Shown piece by piece: positions 17,301-26,341 of a stretch of 35,954 bases of DNA. The first letter of the stretch is position 1. Every line of letters begins with the position of its first letter. The stretch comes from an uncultured Blautia sp. (GTDB taxonomy: Bacteria > Bacillota > Clostridia > Lachnospirales > Lachnospiraceae). Location: assembly GCA_934373235.1 (NCBI GenBank), contig CAKROW010000022.1:1-35954 (forward strand). Direction: 5' to 3'. A program made the position numbers and the translations under genes. The notes under the pieces are model-generated. The model worked only from the letters and a program-made list of their open reading frames with translations. It ran no database searches and was not told the DNA's origin.

Positions 17301-20300
17301 TCCATTTCTGTAATTGTCATTTCTGGGCTGATACAGAAATCCGGTTACTTCTTTAGGCTCTGTCAGCGTAACTTCGATCCAATGTTTATTGGAATCTGTA
17401 CTTTCCGCATGGTTAGGACCATTTGTAATGGAAGAATCATAATAATTTTCTCCCCCACTTGTATAGGCACTGTGCCACATGGTACCTGAATTTCCATCCA
17501 GCATTTTTTCCGGTTCGCCGTCTCCCTTATGGTAGCAGCATACCTTCACATCCTGGATCAGGGAATCACTGCTCCCATCGATCCAGTTTTTTACCACACC
17601 CTCTGAAATCTGAGAACTGCACTTATAAGGCTCAATCTCAAGTACATTGATGTCAGTCTTTGTTTTCTGGTTTCTCTTATACTGATAATTGATAATATAT
17701 TCCAGCGCCCTTGCCTGGGAAAGCTCTGTACTTAAAGGATCAAGCTTTGCATTTTCACCGTCAGTAACTCCGTCCTCACCGCTGTCATCGGAATTTCCCA
17801 GTGCACGGTATTTGTTCTCACTTTTAATATAGGAAAGGATTTCCTCAAAGCCCTCTGTGGGATCATCAGTCACTGTACCGCTGTCCCCTGTATTAAAACT
17901 GGTGTGGAAAGCTGTATTTACCAGACTTTCCCCGTTTTCCGGCTGCAAGGTGTTTTTGAAAAAATACATATAACGGTTCACATAGTGTCCGTCACTGTCG
18001 CTGTCCCTGATAAAGCCGTTAAAAGTTTCCTCAAGGACAGAGCCCTCTGTCAGTCTGGATGTATTGACAATACAAGGAACTGTGGAATCTTTAAAAAGCT
18101 CCGCGGTCTCACTGGAAAGAGTTCCGTTTATGTAAATAAGATCATATTCATCCAGGATACTGCTTTTTGCTGTTGTCTTTGCCGAAGCGCCATCTCCGGA
18201 ACCATCCTCAAATACATCCCCGGATTCTCCGTCTGTCAGTGCTTCCCCATCCGTCTCTCCCCCGTCAGAGAGATCTTCTTTGTTTTCTTCTGAAGATATC
18301 TCATCTGTCTCTGAGAGATCTGAAGAAAATTCCTGTGCGCTCCCCTGATCTGCATCCTGTGCCACAGGTTCCGGGGCTTTGTTTTCCTCAGACAGATTTT
18401 CTGCTATTTCTCCCTCTTCTGTCAGGGTTTCCAGCTCATTTTCTTCTGTCAGTGTCTCGGCGTCTGTATCCTCGCTGCCTGTACTTTCGCCATCTGTGAT
18501 ATCTGCAGACGCACTGCCTGCATTTACATCTTCAACCGTAAACTCCCCTGACTGGGTGGCCTGGTCACTTCCTGTCTGAACTGCGTAGATCTCCTGAAGG
18601 TCTGCAGCAGTTCTTGTATCCACCTTAATGGACAGCTTTTCAAATTCCCCGTCTCCTGGTGTAAGATGAAAAACATATCGTTTCAGCCAGTCATTGTTGC
18701 TGTAGCCACCTTTATAATAAAAATGTTCTACCTGAACCAGGCAGTTTTCCCCATCTCCCGGCACAAAATCATAGTTTCCGTTTTCAGGGGTCAGACTATA
18801 CCTGGCATCTGAAATATAATGGGTGGCAATCTTGCCGTCTCCGTCATTTACCCTGATATAAACATCCTCATTGTCAGGATAGGAAGGATAATACCAGCCA
18901 AAACTGGTATAAGCAGAAGGATCTGTCTCACTGCCATCTGCCTTTTTTACACAGCAGAAGTACACTTTTTCTACCTTATAATAATAATCATAGTCGAAAT
19001 CCTCCGGAATCTGGCGGATATCACTGTAGGATACCGGCTGTCTGCCGGTTACTACAGACACTGCCAGCCTTGTGATATTTCCAAGACCGTCATCCGTCCA
19101 GTACCAGTACTGTCCGTCTGCAATTGTAATGTCACCCTCCAGGCGTACAACCGTCTCTCCGTCTTCCACTGTCTGGGCATCTTTCGCCCCATTTGCTTTT
19201 GCAACACTGTCCACATAGGCAAGATCCCCAATCAGTGTATATTTATAGAAAGGATACTGCTCTATAGTCTGTCCAAGATAAACAAAAGGGTTAGACTGAC
19301 TTCCTGCTGTAGGCCCGTCCTGAACCTGACCCAGGATTTTTCTCCCTGTGGATTCACCGGTATTTCCACTGACAGTACTGTCTTCTGTCTGTCCACTTCC
19401 GTCATCCAGAGTTACGTCACCGGTTTCTGCTGTCTCAGGATCTGTGATCTCAGGATTCATGGCTTCAGGATTCATGGTTTCAGGATTATTACTTCCGAAA
19501 ATATCATCTGCCTCATTTCCAATGTCAGCAATTTCTCCGGTTTCCGGTGCAGCGACTTCTTCTCCGTTATCGAAGCTTTCATCCTCACTGTCTCCCTCTG
19601 TACCCTCTGCTCCGTCAAAACCATCCTCCATATTACCTGCCGGAACATCTGCATTTTCACTGAATTCACCATCTGCGCTTTCATCTTCGGAGGTGTCTTC
19701 TATAGTCCCGGTTTCACCGCTTCCGAAATCATCGGCTGGATTTTCTATTCCTGTATTTTCACTTTCAAAATTTCCTGTGGTATCCGGTGTCTCCACCTGA
19801 TCCTGGGAATCATTTCCCATACCGTCATTAAAATCATTTTCCAGGTTTTTTCCTGACTGGGTTACAGTATTATCCTGGATCAGAACTGCATTGGCATCCT
19901 GAGATACATCCCCCGGATTTTCTCCCGGAAATGTGAACAGATTCTTCCGGATGTTTTCCACGATCTCTTCTGTCAGGTCTGTGTAAACGTTTTCGTAATA
20001 GCCGTATTTTCCGCTGGAATAATCATATTCCGGCAGGATCGTAGCCTGCCCTTTATCGTTTTCGTCCTTCAGGGCATTGTTTACCGTAGTATTATCTACT
20101 TCCTGAAACTGGAGAAAATATGCTCCCCTGCTGTCATCTCCCTCGGAAAAATAAAAATTCCGGATATTTTCCCTGTATTTTTCCGGGCGGGTATTATCTG
20201 CTTCCACATCTTTGCGGACAGGATAATATTCCTGCTGTTCCTTGGTGTAATCACCGTTTCCGGAACTGTTCTCCACATAGCTTCCGGAAAGTGTGACAGT

Positions 20301-20882
20301 GTCTGTCCTTGAGCTGCCGTCAAAATTCTTCAGACTGATCTTGTTCCAGCCATTTTCCTCACTTTCTCCCTGGTCCAGAAAATATTTTTCCTGGTAATCT
20401 ATGTAAGACAAAGGAGCGGTTTCTGTATTTCCGTCTCCGGAGGTGTTGCTGACACTGCTGATCTTTTTGATCCCTGTGCTTGCATTCTCATCTACGGAAC
20501 CATCATCATTCAGTTTTACATTCATGGCAAACTCTTTTCGGTATTTTTCAGGAAGTTTGCTCAAACCATCCTCAAGATTGGAAAAATGGATCTTCTGAAC
20601 GGTGCCTTCTGTATCTGTGTACTGATATTCGTACAGCAAAACACTGGGTTCCTGGCCGGATATATAGTAACCGATCTCCGCATCCTCGCTGTTATCCACT
20701 AATTCCAGGATACGGAACGGTTTTTCCTTTGTGGCATTTTTTACGATCGTCTCGATCCCGGGCATCATGGCAGCAGATGCCTTTACAGATACACTTGTCT
20801 GCAAAAAAGCACCTATGCCTAAAATTCCTGCCATCGCCGCTGCGGTACCGGATATCAGTAATTTTTTATGTTTGATCTTCAT
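14385..20882 (-). CDS. Giant secreted multidomain protein (DUF5057-like, with discoidin-type domain)
   Basis: A 2165-aa protein with a Sec signal peptide (KIKHKKLL, hydrophobic 9-30, end near VKASA) and no C-terminal anchor or LPXTG. After FRILELVDN (about 56) comes a soluble N-terminal domain, then a Ser/Thr/Glu/Asp/Gly-rich linker (about 345-512), a second folded part, and another acidic linker (about 790-898). Residues about 1110-1265 resemble an F5/8-type carbohydrate-binding (discoidin) domain (HWIEVTLTEPKEVTGFLY). Three segments look like a class I amidotransferase-type fold used for binding rather than catalysis: YDLIYINGTL (about 911), YDMIYIGDYN (about 1298) and YQILIIGFDD (about 1678, with SGRSVIFSHD). 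RGNVIYTGTGHWPVG (about 1934) recalls DUF5057 proteins of Clostridia. AAGGAGG lies 12 nt before the ATG, 25 bp after the last minor pilin gene. Function unknown; I infer a pilus-linked surface or binding protein. Confidence 0.75.
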   Translation of the reverse strand: MKIKHKKLLISGTAAAMAGILGIGAFLQTSVSVKASAAMMPGIETIVKNATKEKPFRILELVDNSEDAEIGYYISGQEPSVLLYEYQYTDTEGTVQKIHFSNLEDGLSKLPEKYRKEFAMNVKLNDDGSVDENASTGIKKISSVSNTSGDGNTETAPLSYIDYQEKYFLDQGESEENGWNKISLKNFDGSSRTDTVTLSGSYVENSSGNGDYTKEQQEYYPVRKDVEADNTRPEKYRENIRNFYFSEGDDSRGAYFLQFQEVDNTTVNNALKDENDKGQATILPEYDYSSGKYGYYENVYTDLTEEIVENIRKNLFTFPGENPGDVSQDANAVLIQDNTVTQSGKNLENDFNDGMGNDSQDQVETPDTTGNFESENTGIENPADDFGSGETGTIEDTSEDESADGEFSENADVPAGNMEDGFDGAEGTEGDSEDESFDNGEEVAAPETGEIADIGNEADDIFGSNNPETMNPEAMNPEITDPETAETGDVTLDDGSGQTEDSTVSGNTGESTGRKILGQVQDGPTAGSQSNPFVYLGQTIEQYPFYKYTLIGDLAYVDSVAKANGAKDAQTVEDGETVVRLEGDITIADGQYWYWTDDGLGNITRLAVSVVTGRQPVSYSDIRQIPEDFDYDYYYKVEKVYFCCVKKADGSETDPSAYTSFGWYYPSYPDNEDVYIRVNDGDGKIATHYISDARYSLTPENGNYDFVPGDGENCLVQVEHFYYKGGYSNNDWLKRYVFHLTPGDGEFEKLSIKVDTRTAADLQEIYAVQTGSDQATQSGEFTVEDVNAGSASADITDGESTGSEDTDAETLTEENELETLTEEGEIAENLSEENKAPEPVAQDADQGSAQEFSSDLSETDEISSEENKEDLSDGGETDGEALTDGESGDVFEDGSGDGASAKTTAKSSILDEYDLIYINGTLSSETAELFKDSTVPCIVNTSRLTEGSVLEETFNGFIRDSDSDGHYVNRYMYFFKNTLQPENGESLVNTAFHTSFNTGDSGTVTDDPTEGFEEILSYIKSENKYRALGNSDDSGEDGVTDGENAKLDPLSTELSQARALEYIINYQYKRNQKTKTDINVLEIEPYKCSSQISEGVVKNWIDGSSDSLIQDVKVCCYHKGDGEPEKMLDGNSGTMWHSAYTSGGENYYDSSITNGPNHAESTDSNKHWIEVTLTEPKEVTGFLYQPRNDNYRNGILNDYTVEMWDESGNKTGTKSGNTGLTQNSDSSRKEYSFGQTFKGVKKIRLTFNTTLAHDTNNNNKYASCAEFGIVTADTRNVTVTTMTAAEFVGHKDDIASEYDMIYIGDYNQKRDDLVNGKSPLLYAHVGAAVSVAQNLKTSNRADGDFSRLLGQLDNEYDITWPGNSSYKKRFAPVSSYSEDGAGYFRGSGNDITKQQCQELTEFVKSGYPVILGNGIVSSDGSSRRVNESTVDASSWYYQFMKTALQYDNVVTRSEAENQGKLNSFFVDLAKPVIRFAENGRPSEPKRLNENTTEGRGYIENNELKYTFTVENDSDAAPAVSTYDCKLYFDLNFDGNLSKNEVQDKYVTITDSSGNVLTQVSYGDDDMRYELKLGEQYTVTRKIPAEYFKLITWKLVVSSNTNSNIYTSEMGYAKQANQGERQPLNVLQIIPDNGGKWNLKTDTNFQNQLKKVEDFDITIDVMTVSQYAQWGESAESRLNNYQILIIGFDDVYQNIPNDKGQVEAIRNYIRSGRSVIFSHDTTSYLSYEYGKGYSDVYPQIAETEYGVDEKYAVHWDSWLNNTYNNPGWGISLNSILRSVVGMDRYGIVSDETIGDNTTISSLLKQGHELNSEGTIQSVVGYTGDAAYKAGDENRSSTYAQTQAFANGTLRNYNLGGKTTNRATKVNDGAITEYPYRISDTMQIATTHGQYYQLALEQDWDNNGRSDGDTDIVVWYCLTDNIYSDSPNDARNYYYYYSRGNVIYTGTGHWPVGNNIDEIQLFINSIVAAANVSQASPDVSFVKTLNPSADMESVHYYMTDQSSWTQGEANTLEANMDLYINIKDYNMVSADLNQEDLDKQEMTMQFFIESEDGETVSNEDVKLNSELSGKKLEDITGKIGSLREYGSDNTLSVSSDGKFHTSQNNAYGFTVPDIEKYLRNSGGLQDYRSSCKVYVKLSSTVYLYGEPKTSTVWAGVDLKQRQLFDLD

Positions 20883-20907
20883 GTGTTCGGTATGCCTCCT
20901 TGATGGG

Positions 20908-23247
20908 TTACTGTCTGATCTTTATGGTGCAGGTATCTGTGAAAGTGGTACTACTCTGTTTTATCATAGCATCCATATCTCTGACCTCAAGATCTAATTG
21001 TCCTTCATATTTGCTGGGATTTTCAGCTATTTTCAGCTTGTATCCGCTTTCAGTGCTGTCATCTTTATCAACACTTATGAAATTGTACCAGTTGGTATCA
21101 CCCTTCCACGAAACGCCCCAGGCATTATCACCATAACTTCCGGTTTTCGCATAAATCGTATCCTCATAATTCTCATATCCCGTGCCATTTTTGCGAATCT
21201 TACTTAATGTTACTATAACACCAATGGGATATTCTTTTCCTTTTTCCACCTCATCAGGTACACCTGTGATCTTAACTCCTGTTACCACGCTGATATAATA
21301 TCTTGCTGTTTCTCCCTCTGTCTTATCATCACTGTATTTTGCACAGAGAACAAAACCTGTCGCACCCGGTTTTACATTTACTGTAGCTTTACATTTATGA
21401 TTATCTGAGCTGGGCTCAACAGACACTTTATTTTCAATGTCTCCTGTTCCTTCAACCCACCAGGTTATTTTGGGGTTTGCACTGAAATCTACATCCACTT
21501 TCAGTCCAAAATCCTGTCCCCATGCAGCAGGTCCGCAGGTATAACTTCCCCCACATGTAGCTACATCCGCTCCGTCCCGGGCATTAACCACAATTCCTCC
21601 TTCTGAGGTATTCTTGGCTACCCTAAACCCGCTCTCACTCTCCACGCTTCCATATCCACCACGCTTCGTCACATCCACGCTGGCTTTCACCTTCCAGTCG
21701 CCCACATCTGTGGCTTCAAAATTCCCGGCAGTAAAAGCATCTGCTCCCTGGTAGTTCCCGGCAGTATCCGGTTTTGACAGGGTAGTTATCACAGCAGTCA
21801 CTCCGTCAACCTTCTCGCCGCCTTCCATATAAGTACAGGCAAGTTCCTTTGCATCCCCTACCTGATAGGTTCTGCCATTCTCCGGCTTTGTAAGATCGAT
21901 CCTTGCCACCTTCACAGTCACATCTCCGGTAAAGCTTCCCGCCTCATCTGTATAGATTGCTGTAACCGCAAAACTTCCACTGTTACTCTGCCCTGCCGAA
22001 GCACCCACAGACAACTGCCCGTCTCCTCCAAGAGATGCCAGTCCGTTTCCGGAACTTAATTTCCAGGACACAGCAAGGGCATCCTTTCCCGTACTTCCAT
22101 CACTGTAAACAGCCCTGAATCCCACAGCAGAATTCAGATCCACACTGTTTCCTGCACCAACAAGGATTTCCTTTACATCTCCCTGGATGCCGGAAACTGT
22201 CTTTTTGGTGCTGCCATTGATCTTAATATACACAGGTGCGGAAACAACTGTTTTGCCATCTGCTGTTTTTGCAGAAACCGTAACTGTAATCGTCTCCGTT
22301 CCATCAGCCAGTGCTGTAAGCTTTCCATAGGTGGGGTCACTGTCTGTAGGGAAACTTCCGTCTCCGTTCTCCACGGTCCAGTGAAGCGTAGTAGGATCAA
22401 TAGAACCGTTTCCTGTAAGCTTATAACTTAAAAGCACAGATTTTCCCGCATCTACAGATTCAGGTGCTCCTACAATAACGATTCCCACATCCGTACTCTC
22501 TCCTCCCAAAAACGCATCATCCGGTGCTGCCACCTGTATACGGTTTCTTAAATTCACCGTATGAAGGGTATTGATCTTTTTTCCATGGTTTTCGGTAGTC
22601 AACTGAAAACGGACGATCCTGTCACTTACCACCTGGCTTACATCAGCCCGGAAATTTTTGATCCCCTCCGCATATACGGAACGGCTTACCACATTTTTTG
22701 CGTCTTTCACATCCTTTGCCCGGGTTTCCGGTTCCACAGAAACTGCTTCATTTTCATTCTCCCGGGAAAAAGCTGCCACATTCTCCTCACTGTTTTCTGC
22801 CTCGGAAGCTTCCGTGGACTGTGCCGTATACTGTCTCTGGCTGTAGTAGATTGCCTCATCCTCCTCCACCCAGTCCAGGGCGTCTACCAGATATCGGCTG
22901 GTTCCGTCCCCGTTTTCATACTCATTACATACAAGAAAAGTTTTGTCTCCCCCTCCGCTTCCGTCAATATCCCCGGAGATCGCCTCCCCCGGACTGTCAC
23001 TGCTGCCATAGGCATAGCAAACACTCCGGTTGGCATCAATGATCAGATCTTCCATCTCATCCAGAAGCTCCTGGGTATCCACCTGAACCCTTGTACTGCT
23101 TGACACATTACGGTACAGATTGCTGCCTACACCGACTGCAGTTACCACAACCCCTGAAAAAACAGCAATAATGGCAACTGTCACGATCATCTCCACAAGA
23201 GTGAGACCCCGGTTATTCTGATGGATGGTATTTTTCCCTGTTCTCAT
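20908..23247 (-). CDS. Large minor pilin with Ig-like domains (PilW/GspJ-like)
   Basis: A 779-aa prepilin-like protein. The 14-residue leader ends in NNRG, followed by LTLVEMIVTVAIIAVFSGVVV, a class III signal with Glu at +5, cleaved and methylated by PilD. The helix continues into a normal pilin N-domain (to about 85), but the rest is far larger than a usual GspJ/PilW protein (about 200-330 aa). Residues about 255-345 and 350-455 resemble bacterial Ig-like (Big-type) domains, with GDVTVKVARIDL-type strand ends, and another beta-rich domain starts near VVTGVKITGVP (about 655). ATG at 23247 overlaps the stop of the upstream gene (ATGA), with GGAAGGGA as ribosome binding site, so the two are translationally coupled. 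It is probably a subunit near the pilus tip that displays an adhesive stalk; that role is inferred. Confidence 0.85.
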   Translation of the reverse strand: MRTGKNTIHQNNRGLTLVEMIVTVAIIAVFSGVVVTAVGVGSNLYRNVSSSTRVQVDTQELLDEMEDLIIDANRSVCYAYGSSDSPGEAISGDIDGSGGGDKTFLVCNEYENGDGTSRYLVDALDWVEEDEAIYYSQRQYTAQSTEASEAENSEENVAAFSRENENEAVSVEPETRAKDVKDAKNVVSRSVYAEGIKNFRADVSQVVSDRIVRFQLTTENHGKKINTLHTVNLRNRIQVAAPDDAFLGGESTDVGIVIVGAPESVDAGKSVLLSYKLTGNGSIDPTTLHWTVENGDGSFPTDSDPTYGKLTALADGTETITVTVSAKTADGKTVVSAPVYIKINGSTKKTVSGIQGDVKEILVGAGNSVDLNSAVGFRAVYSDGSTGKDALAVSWKLSSGNGLASLGGDGQLSVGASAGQSNSGSFAVTAIYTDEAGSFTGDVTVKVARIDLTKPENGRTYQVGDAKELACTYMEGGEKVDGVTAVITTLSKPDTAGNYQGADAFTAGNFEATDVGDWKVKASVDVTKRGGYGSVESESGFRVAKNTSEGGIVVNARDGADVATCGGSYTCGPAAWGQDFGLKVDVDFSANPKITWWVEGTGDIENKVSVEPSSDNHKCKATVNVKPGATGFVLCAKYSDDKTEGETARYYISVVTGVKITGVPDEVEKGKEYPIGVIVTLSKIRKNGTGYENYEDTIYAKTGSYGDNAWGVSWKGDTNWYNFISVDKDDSTESGYKLKIAENPSKYEGQLDLEVRDMDAMIKQSSTTFTDTCTIKIRQ

Positions 23248-23873
23248 GAATCGTCCCTTCCTGCTGTGATGGTATATTTCCCTGTATCTTTATTCAAAGT
23301 GATCTCACGTATACGGCTTCCCCCTCTTACTGTAATGGAAACACAGTACGGCTGGCTGCTGTTCTCCTCACGGTCCAGAGGAATATCATTTCCTGCTTCC
23401 AGCTCTTTCAGAATATCACTTTGTTCCCACACTCTTGTCTGAATGGGAAGGAATCCACCTGTAGCCCGGTTATAGGTAAGGATCAGGGAATTTGTACTTC
23501 CCTCCCACAGATTCACTGTATTTCCGTTGCTGTCTGTATAACTGATCCGTGTTCCTTTTGGTGCGACCTTTTCCGGCTGTTCCTCCTGTACATTGGATCT
23601 TCCCCCGGTCTTTCCCCGATCCAGATAATAACTGATATAATATCCGTCGGAAGTATATTCAAGCTTCATCTCCCCCACCAGACGGCTCATGGCCTCTGTC
23701 CTTGTCCGGTCCAGAGCGGAACCTATGGAGTTTGCCGCCCTCTGAACCCGAAATCCGGAAATCGGGTTCAGTGAAGGGATCAAGATCCCAAGAAGTATGG
23801 AAAAGATCGCCACTACCACGATCATCTCCACCAGTGTAAAACCTCGGTTTTTCTTTACCGGTAAATGCTTCAT
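23244..23873 (-). CDS. Minor pilin (GspH/FimT-like)
   Basis: A 209-aa prepilin from ATG 23873. I prefer this to the in-frame ATG at 23906, because 23906 lacks a ribosome binding site and overlaps the upstream gene, while 23873 sits 10 nt after that gene's stop with AGGG/GAGGA in front. The leader MKHLPVKKNRG precedes FTLVEMIVVVAIFSILLGILIP, with Glu at +5. The next part (RAANSIGSALDRTRTEAMSR) is the typical helix-to-sheet transition of GspH-like pseudopilins, and the body is a compact beta-rich domain with a plausible size for the family. It is the only one of the four minor pilins here that is of ordinary size. Expected role: initiation complex or tip of the pilus. Confidence 0.87.
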   Translation of the reverse strand: MKHLPVKKNRGFTLVEMIVVVAIFSILLGILIPSLNPISGFRVQRAANSIGSALDRTRTEAMSRLVGEMKLEYTSDGYYISYYLDRGKTGGRSNVQEEQPEKVAPKGTRISYTDSNGNTVNLWEGSTNSLILTYNRATGGFLPIQTRVWEQSDILKELEAGNDIPLDREENSSQPYCVSITVRGGSRIREITLNKDTGKYTITAGRDDS

Positions 23874-23883
23874 ATCCTCTGCC

Positions 23884-26325
23884 CTACTCTTTTTTCCAGT
23901 TTTCATAAGTTACATAATCTGATATATCATACTTGTCAGAAATTTTTCCTGAGCTGTTATCCCCGTCAGATGCGGAGGTATTTCCAAGTACATACTTGTC
24001 GCCCTCCCAGAAAAACTGCTGGGGCGAAATGTTTTCGTTACCTACCACACTCTGGAATACCTTTGCCGCGTCCAGAGGCGCAGACTCAAGACTTGCCCCC
24101 GGCTCCAGGGTGATTTTTCCTTTTGTCATGATGATCCCCTGAAAATCTACATCCTTCCGGATCTGTACATCTCCGGTACAGATCACCAGCCGGAGCTTGT
24201 CTGCCATTTTCTGATCGATCACCAGTGTCTGATCTGTTCCGGGAACCGTAACCTCCTGTGTCCCTCCTGCTGTTTTTTCTGTGTAGGTACTGCTTTTTCC
24301 ATTGTGGCACATAATGGCTTTCAGGCCGTCATCATCCTGACTTGCCTCAAATTCATATTTCAGGTCACTGCCGCAGTTTTCCTTCAGATATTTTACCATT
24401 TCTTTTTCGTTGACCAGATTGTCAAAAACACTTCTTGTGCTGTCACTCTCGTCATGGGAAATATCTTCAGAATCTTTTACATCGCTGTTTAAAAGATCCA
24501 CACTTGTGATCATTTTCCTGTTAAGTGCATACCAGGTATTCTGATAATTCACCTGTTCCTGGATCAGCTTCTCTGATGCATTGCTGTTGGTTGCATCGTT
24601 TATATTTCCTTCTGCTGATGCACTGTCATAGGTAAGTACATTTCCGTTGGTTACATACCTTAAATAGCTGTCCGGATCTGACACCCGGACTCCCGTATCC
24701 TCTCCCGGGAAATAGAAGGACAGATACTTATCCATATTTGCCTTAACAGACGGATTTGCACTGTAATAATCATCCATAAACGTTGACGCGCTGGATGGAT
24801 CTGTGAAATTCAGGTAAAAATAAACATACCCGCCCCCTGCATTATCATTATAAAAGACCTCCTGCACCGGATCCTGGCTGTCCACACCAATGTCCTGCAG
24901 GGTTTTTCCGCCCCAGCTTTCCACTGGAGCAGACCAGTTTACGGAAACGGTTCCATCTCCAAGTCCCGAACTTAAATACTCATCATAGGAAATCGGATTT
25001 CCGCTTACAGTAACACCGTCAAACAGCTCTACAGGAAACAGATACGCAAGCTGAGTTCCTTTTACCGTAAGGCTCTCTCCTGTCATCACATCACTGGAAT
25101 TGCTGGTGCCGGATATAGCTGCCACCTTTGAGGTGCCCACATAGTTTTTTCCTGCAAGCATCAGCTTCTGCACACCGGAAAGATCCATGGTTGTATTCTT
25201 TCCGTTAATGACAATGGCGCTGCTTAATGCGGCATCTGACCAGTCTGTGTAAAGAGTGGTGGCATTTCTGTCACTTTCCGCCCTTGCAGATTCCGGAGAA
25301 CCATATCCATAATAATTTCCCTTAATCGTCACATTGCTGTTTTTCCCTGATTCCACAGTAAGGTCATCAGAAAAATAAGTGGTTCCGAGCAGCTTCACCC
25401 GGGCACTTGCAAGGCTTAAGCCCTGGGCCCACAAGGTTACACCTGCATCACTGGAAAAGGTTCCGTTTTCTCCTACCTTGATCTCACCGCCGCTTACTAC
25501 CTTGTCACCCTGTCTGATCTCAAGGGATGCACCCGGTTTCAGGTAGATACTGGTTCTCATGGTAATATCCGGATTATCTGTTCCTTTAAGAAGTCCTGCG
25601 TAAATACTTCCCTGAATCGTGTTTGTCTTTGTCACATCCGCCTCACAGATAATCCCCCCCTCTGCCACAACGATCATATTCATAAGATCCGGCAGTGTAG
25701 ACGGGGTGGGGAACTGCACCTTTGGGATTCCCAGACGGATATCTGTCTCAATAACGGACGCCCGTCCTTTCTGGTCAACATAGATCACTTTCAGATTTTT
25801 AAGAACCACTCCGTCTTTTTTACTCTTTTTAAGAACCGGTTCTTTCCCTGCCGGATTGGTTACAATAAGTGTCTCCTTATCCGGATCATACCTGTCACTG
25901 TTGGTCAGATCCAGATAACCGGTCAGATGACTTAAACTGTATCTGGAATCTGTCCCTGATCTTTCCTGTATCTTTTTGGAAAGCACCTTGATAAACTGAT
26001 CCTGAAATTCACTCTGTCGCTGCTCATCCTGCACCACGTCCCTGGAGGAACTGTTTTTGTCATAATTTTCCAATACGTAGATGTAAGCCTGGGACATGGC
26101 ATCTCCCATATCTTCCTGCAATCCGGTACGGATCTCCTCCAGAGCCCGTTCTGCTGTATAAAAACTGTCTTTCCCCTTCAGATCCGTAGTCTTCATAATG
26201 AAGTTGCTCATTGCCATATACAGCACCAGCATACTTAAGATCCCGATAAAAGATACTGCCAGGATCACAGTCAGAAGGGAAAAACCCTGATTCTTTTTTT
26301 GTCTTTTATGTATTCTCTTATCCAT
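23884..26325 (-). CDS. Very large minor pilin (PilX/GspK-like) with beta-helix-like region
   Basis: An 813-aa protein from ATG 26325, chosen because GGAG lies 7 nt upstream and the start gives a clean 14-residue leader MDKRIHKRQKKNQG; the longer frame from 26409 overlaps the upstream gene and lacks a signal. The mature N-terminus is FSLLTVILAVSFIGILSMLVL: position +5 is Thr, not Glu. GspK/PilK-type tip subunits also lack Glu5, so this is informative rather than a defect. Residues about 200-360 contain short repeated strands (GGIICEADV, GGEIKVGENGTF, VTIKGNYYG) suggesting a beta-helix. Near the end VICTGDVQIRKDVDFQGIIMTKGKITLEPGASL resembles the PilX-associated beta-rich domain; shown here only as a landmark at about 725-755. 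Probably caps the pilus tip. Confidence 0.83.
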   Translation of the reverse strand: MDKRIHKRQKKNQGFSLLTVILAVSFIGILSMLVLYMAMSNFIMKTTDLKGKDSFYTAERALEEIRTGLQEDMGDAMSQAYIYVLENYDKNSSSRDVVQDEQRQSEFQDQFIKVLSKKIQERSGTDSRYSLSHLTGYLDLTNSDRYDPDKETLIVTNPAGKEPVLKKSKKDGVVLKNLKVIYVDQKGRASVIETDIRLGIPKVQFPTPSTLPDLMNMIVVAEGGIICEADVTKTNTIQGSIYAGLLKGTDNPDITMRTSIYLKPGASLEIRQGDKVVSGGEIKVGENGTFSSDAGVTLWAQGLSLASARVKLLGTTYFSDDLTVESGKNSNVTIKGNYYGYGSPESARAESDRNATTLYTDWSDAALSSAIVINGKNTTMDLSGVQKLMLAGKNYVGTSKVAAISGTSNSSDVMTGESLTVKGTQLAYLFPVELFDGVTVSGNPISYDEYLSSGLGDGTVSVNWSAPVESWGGKTLQDIGVDSQDPVQEVFYNDNAGGGYVYFYLNFTDPSSASTFMDDYYSANPSVKANMDKYLSFYFPGEDTGVRVSDPDSYLRYVTNGNVLTYDSASAEGNINDATNSNASEKLIQEQVNYQNTWYALNRKMITSVDLLNSDVKDSEDISHDESDSTRSVFDNLVNEKEMVKYLKENCGSDLKYEFEASQDDDGLKAIMCHNGKSSTYTEKTAGGTQEVTVPGTDQTLVIDQKMADKLRLVICTGDVQIRKDVDFQGIIMTKGKITLEPGASLESAPLDAAKVFQSVVGNENISPQQFFWEGDKYVLGNTSASDGDNSSGKISDKYDISDYVTYENWKKE

Positions 26326-26341
26326 TCGTTTCTCCAGAATA

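Noticed and set aside
18819..19856. 345-codon plus-strand frame opposite the giant gene
   Set aside because: Antisense, lacks a start signal and its composition mirrors the acidic linkers of the minus-strand gene.
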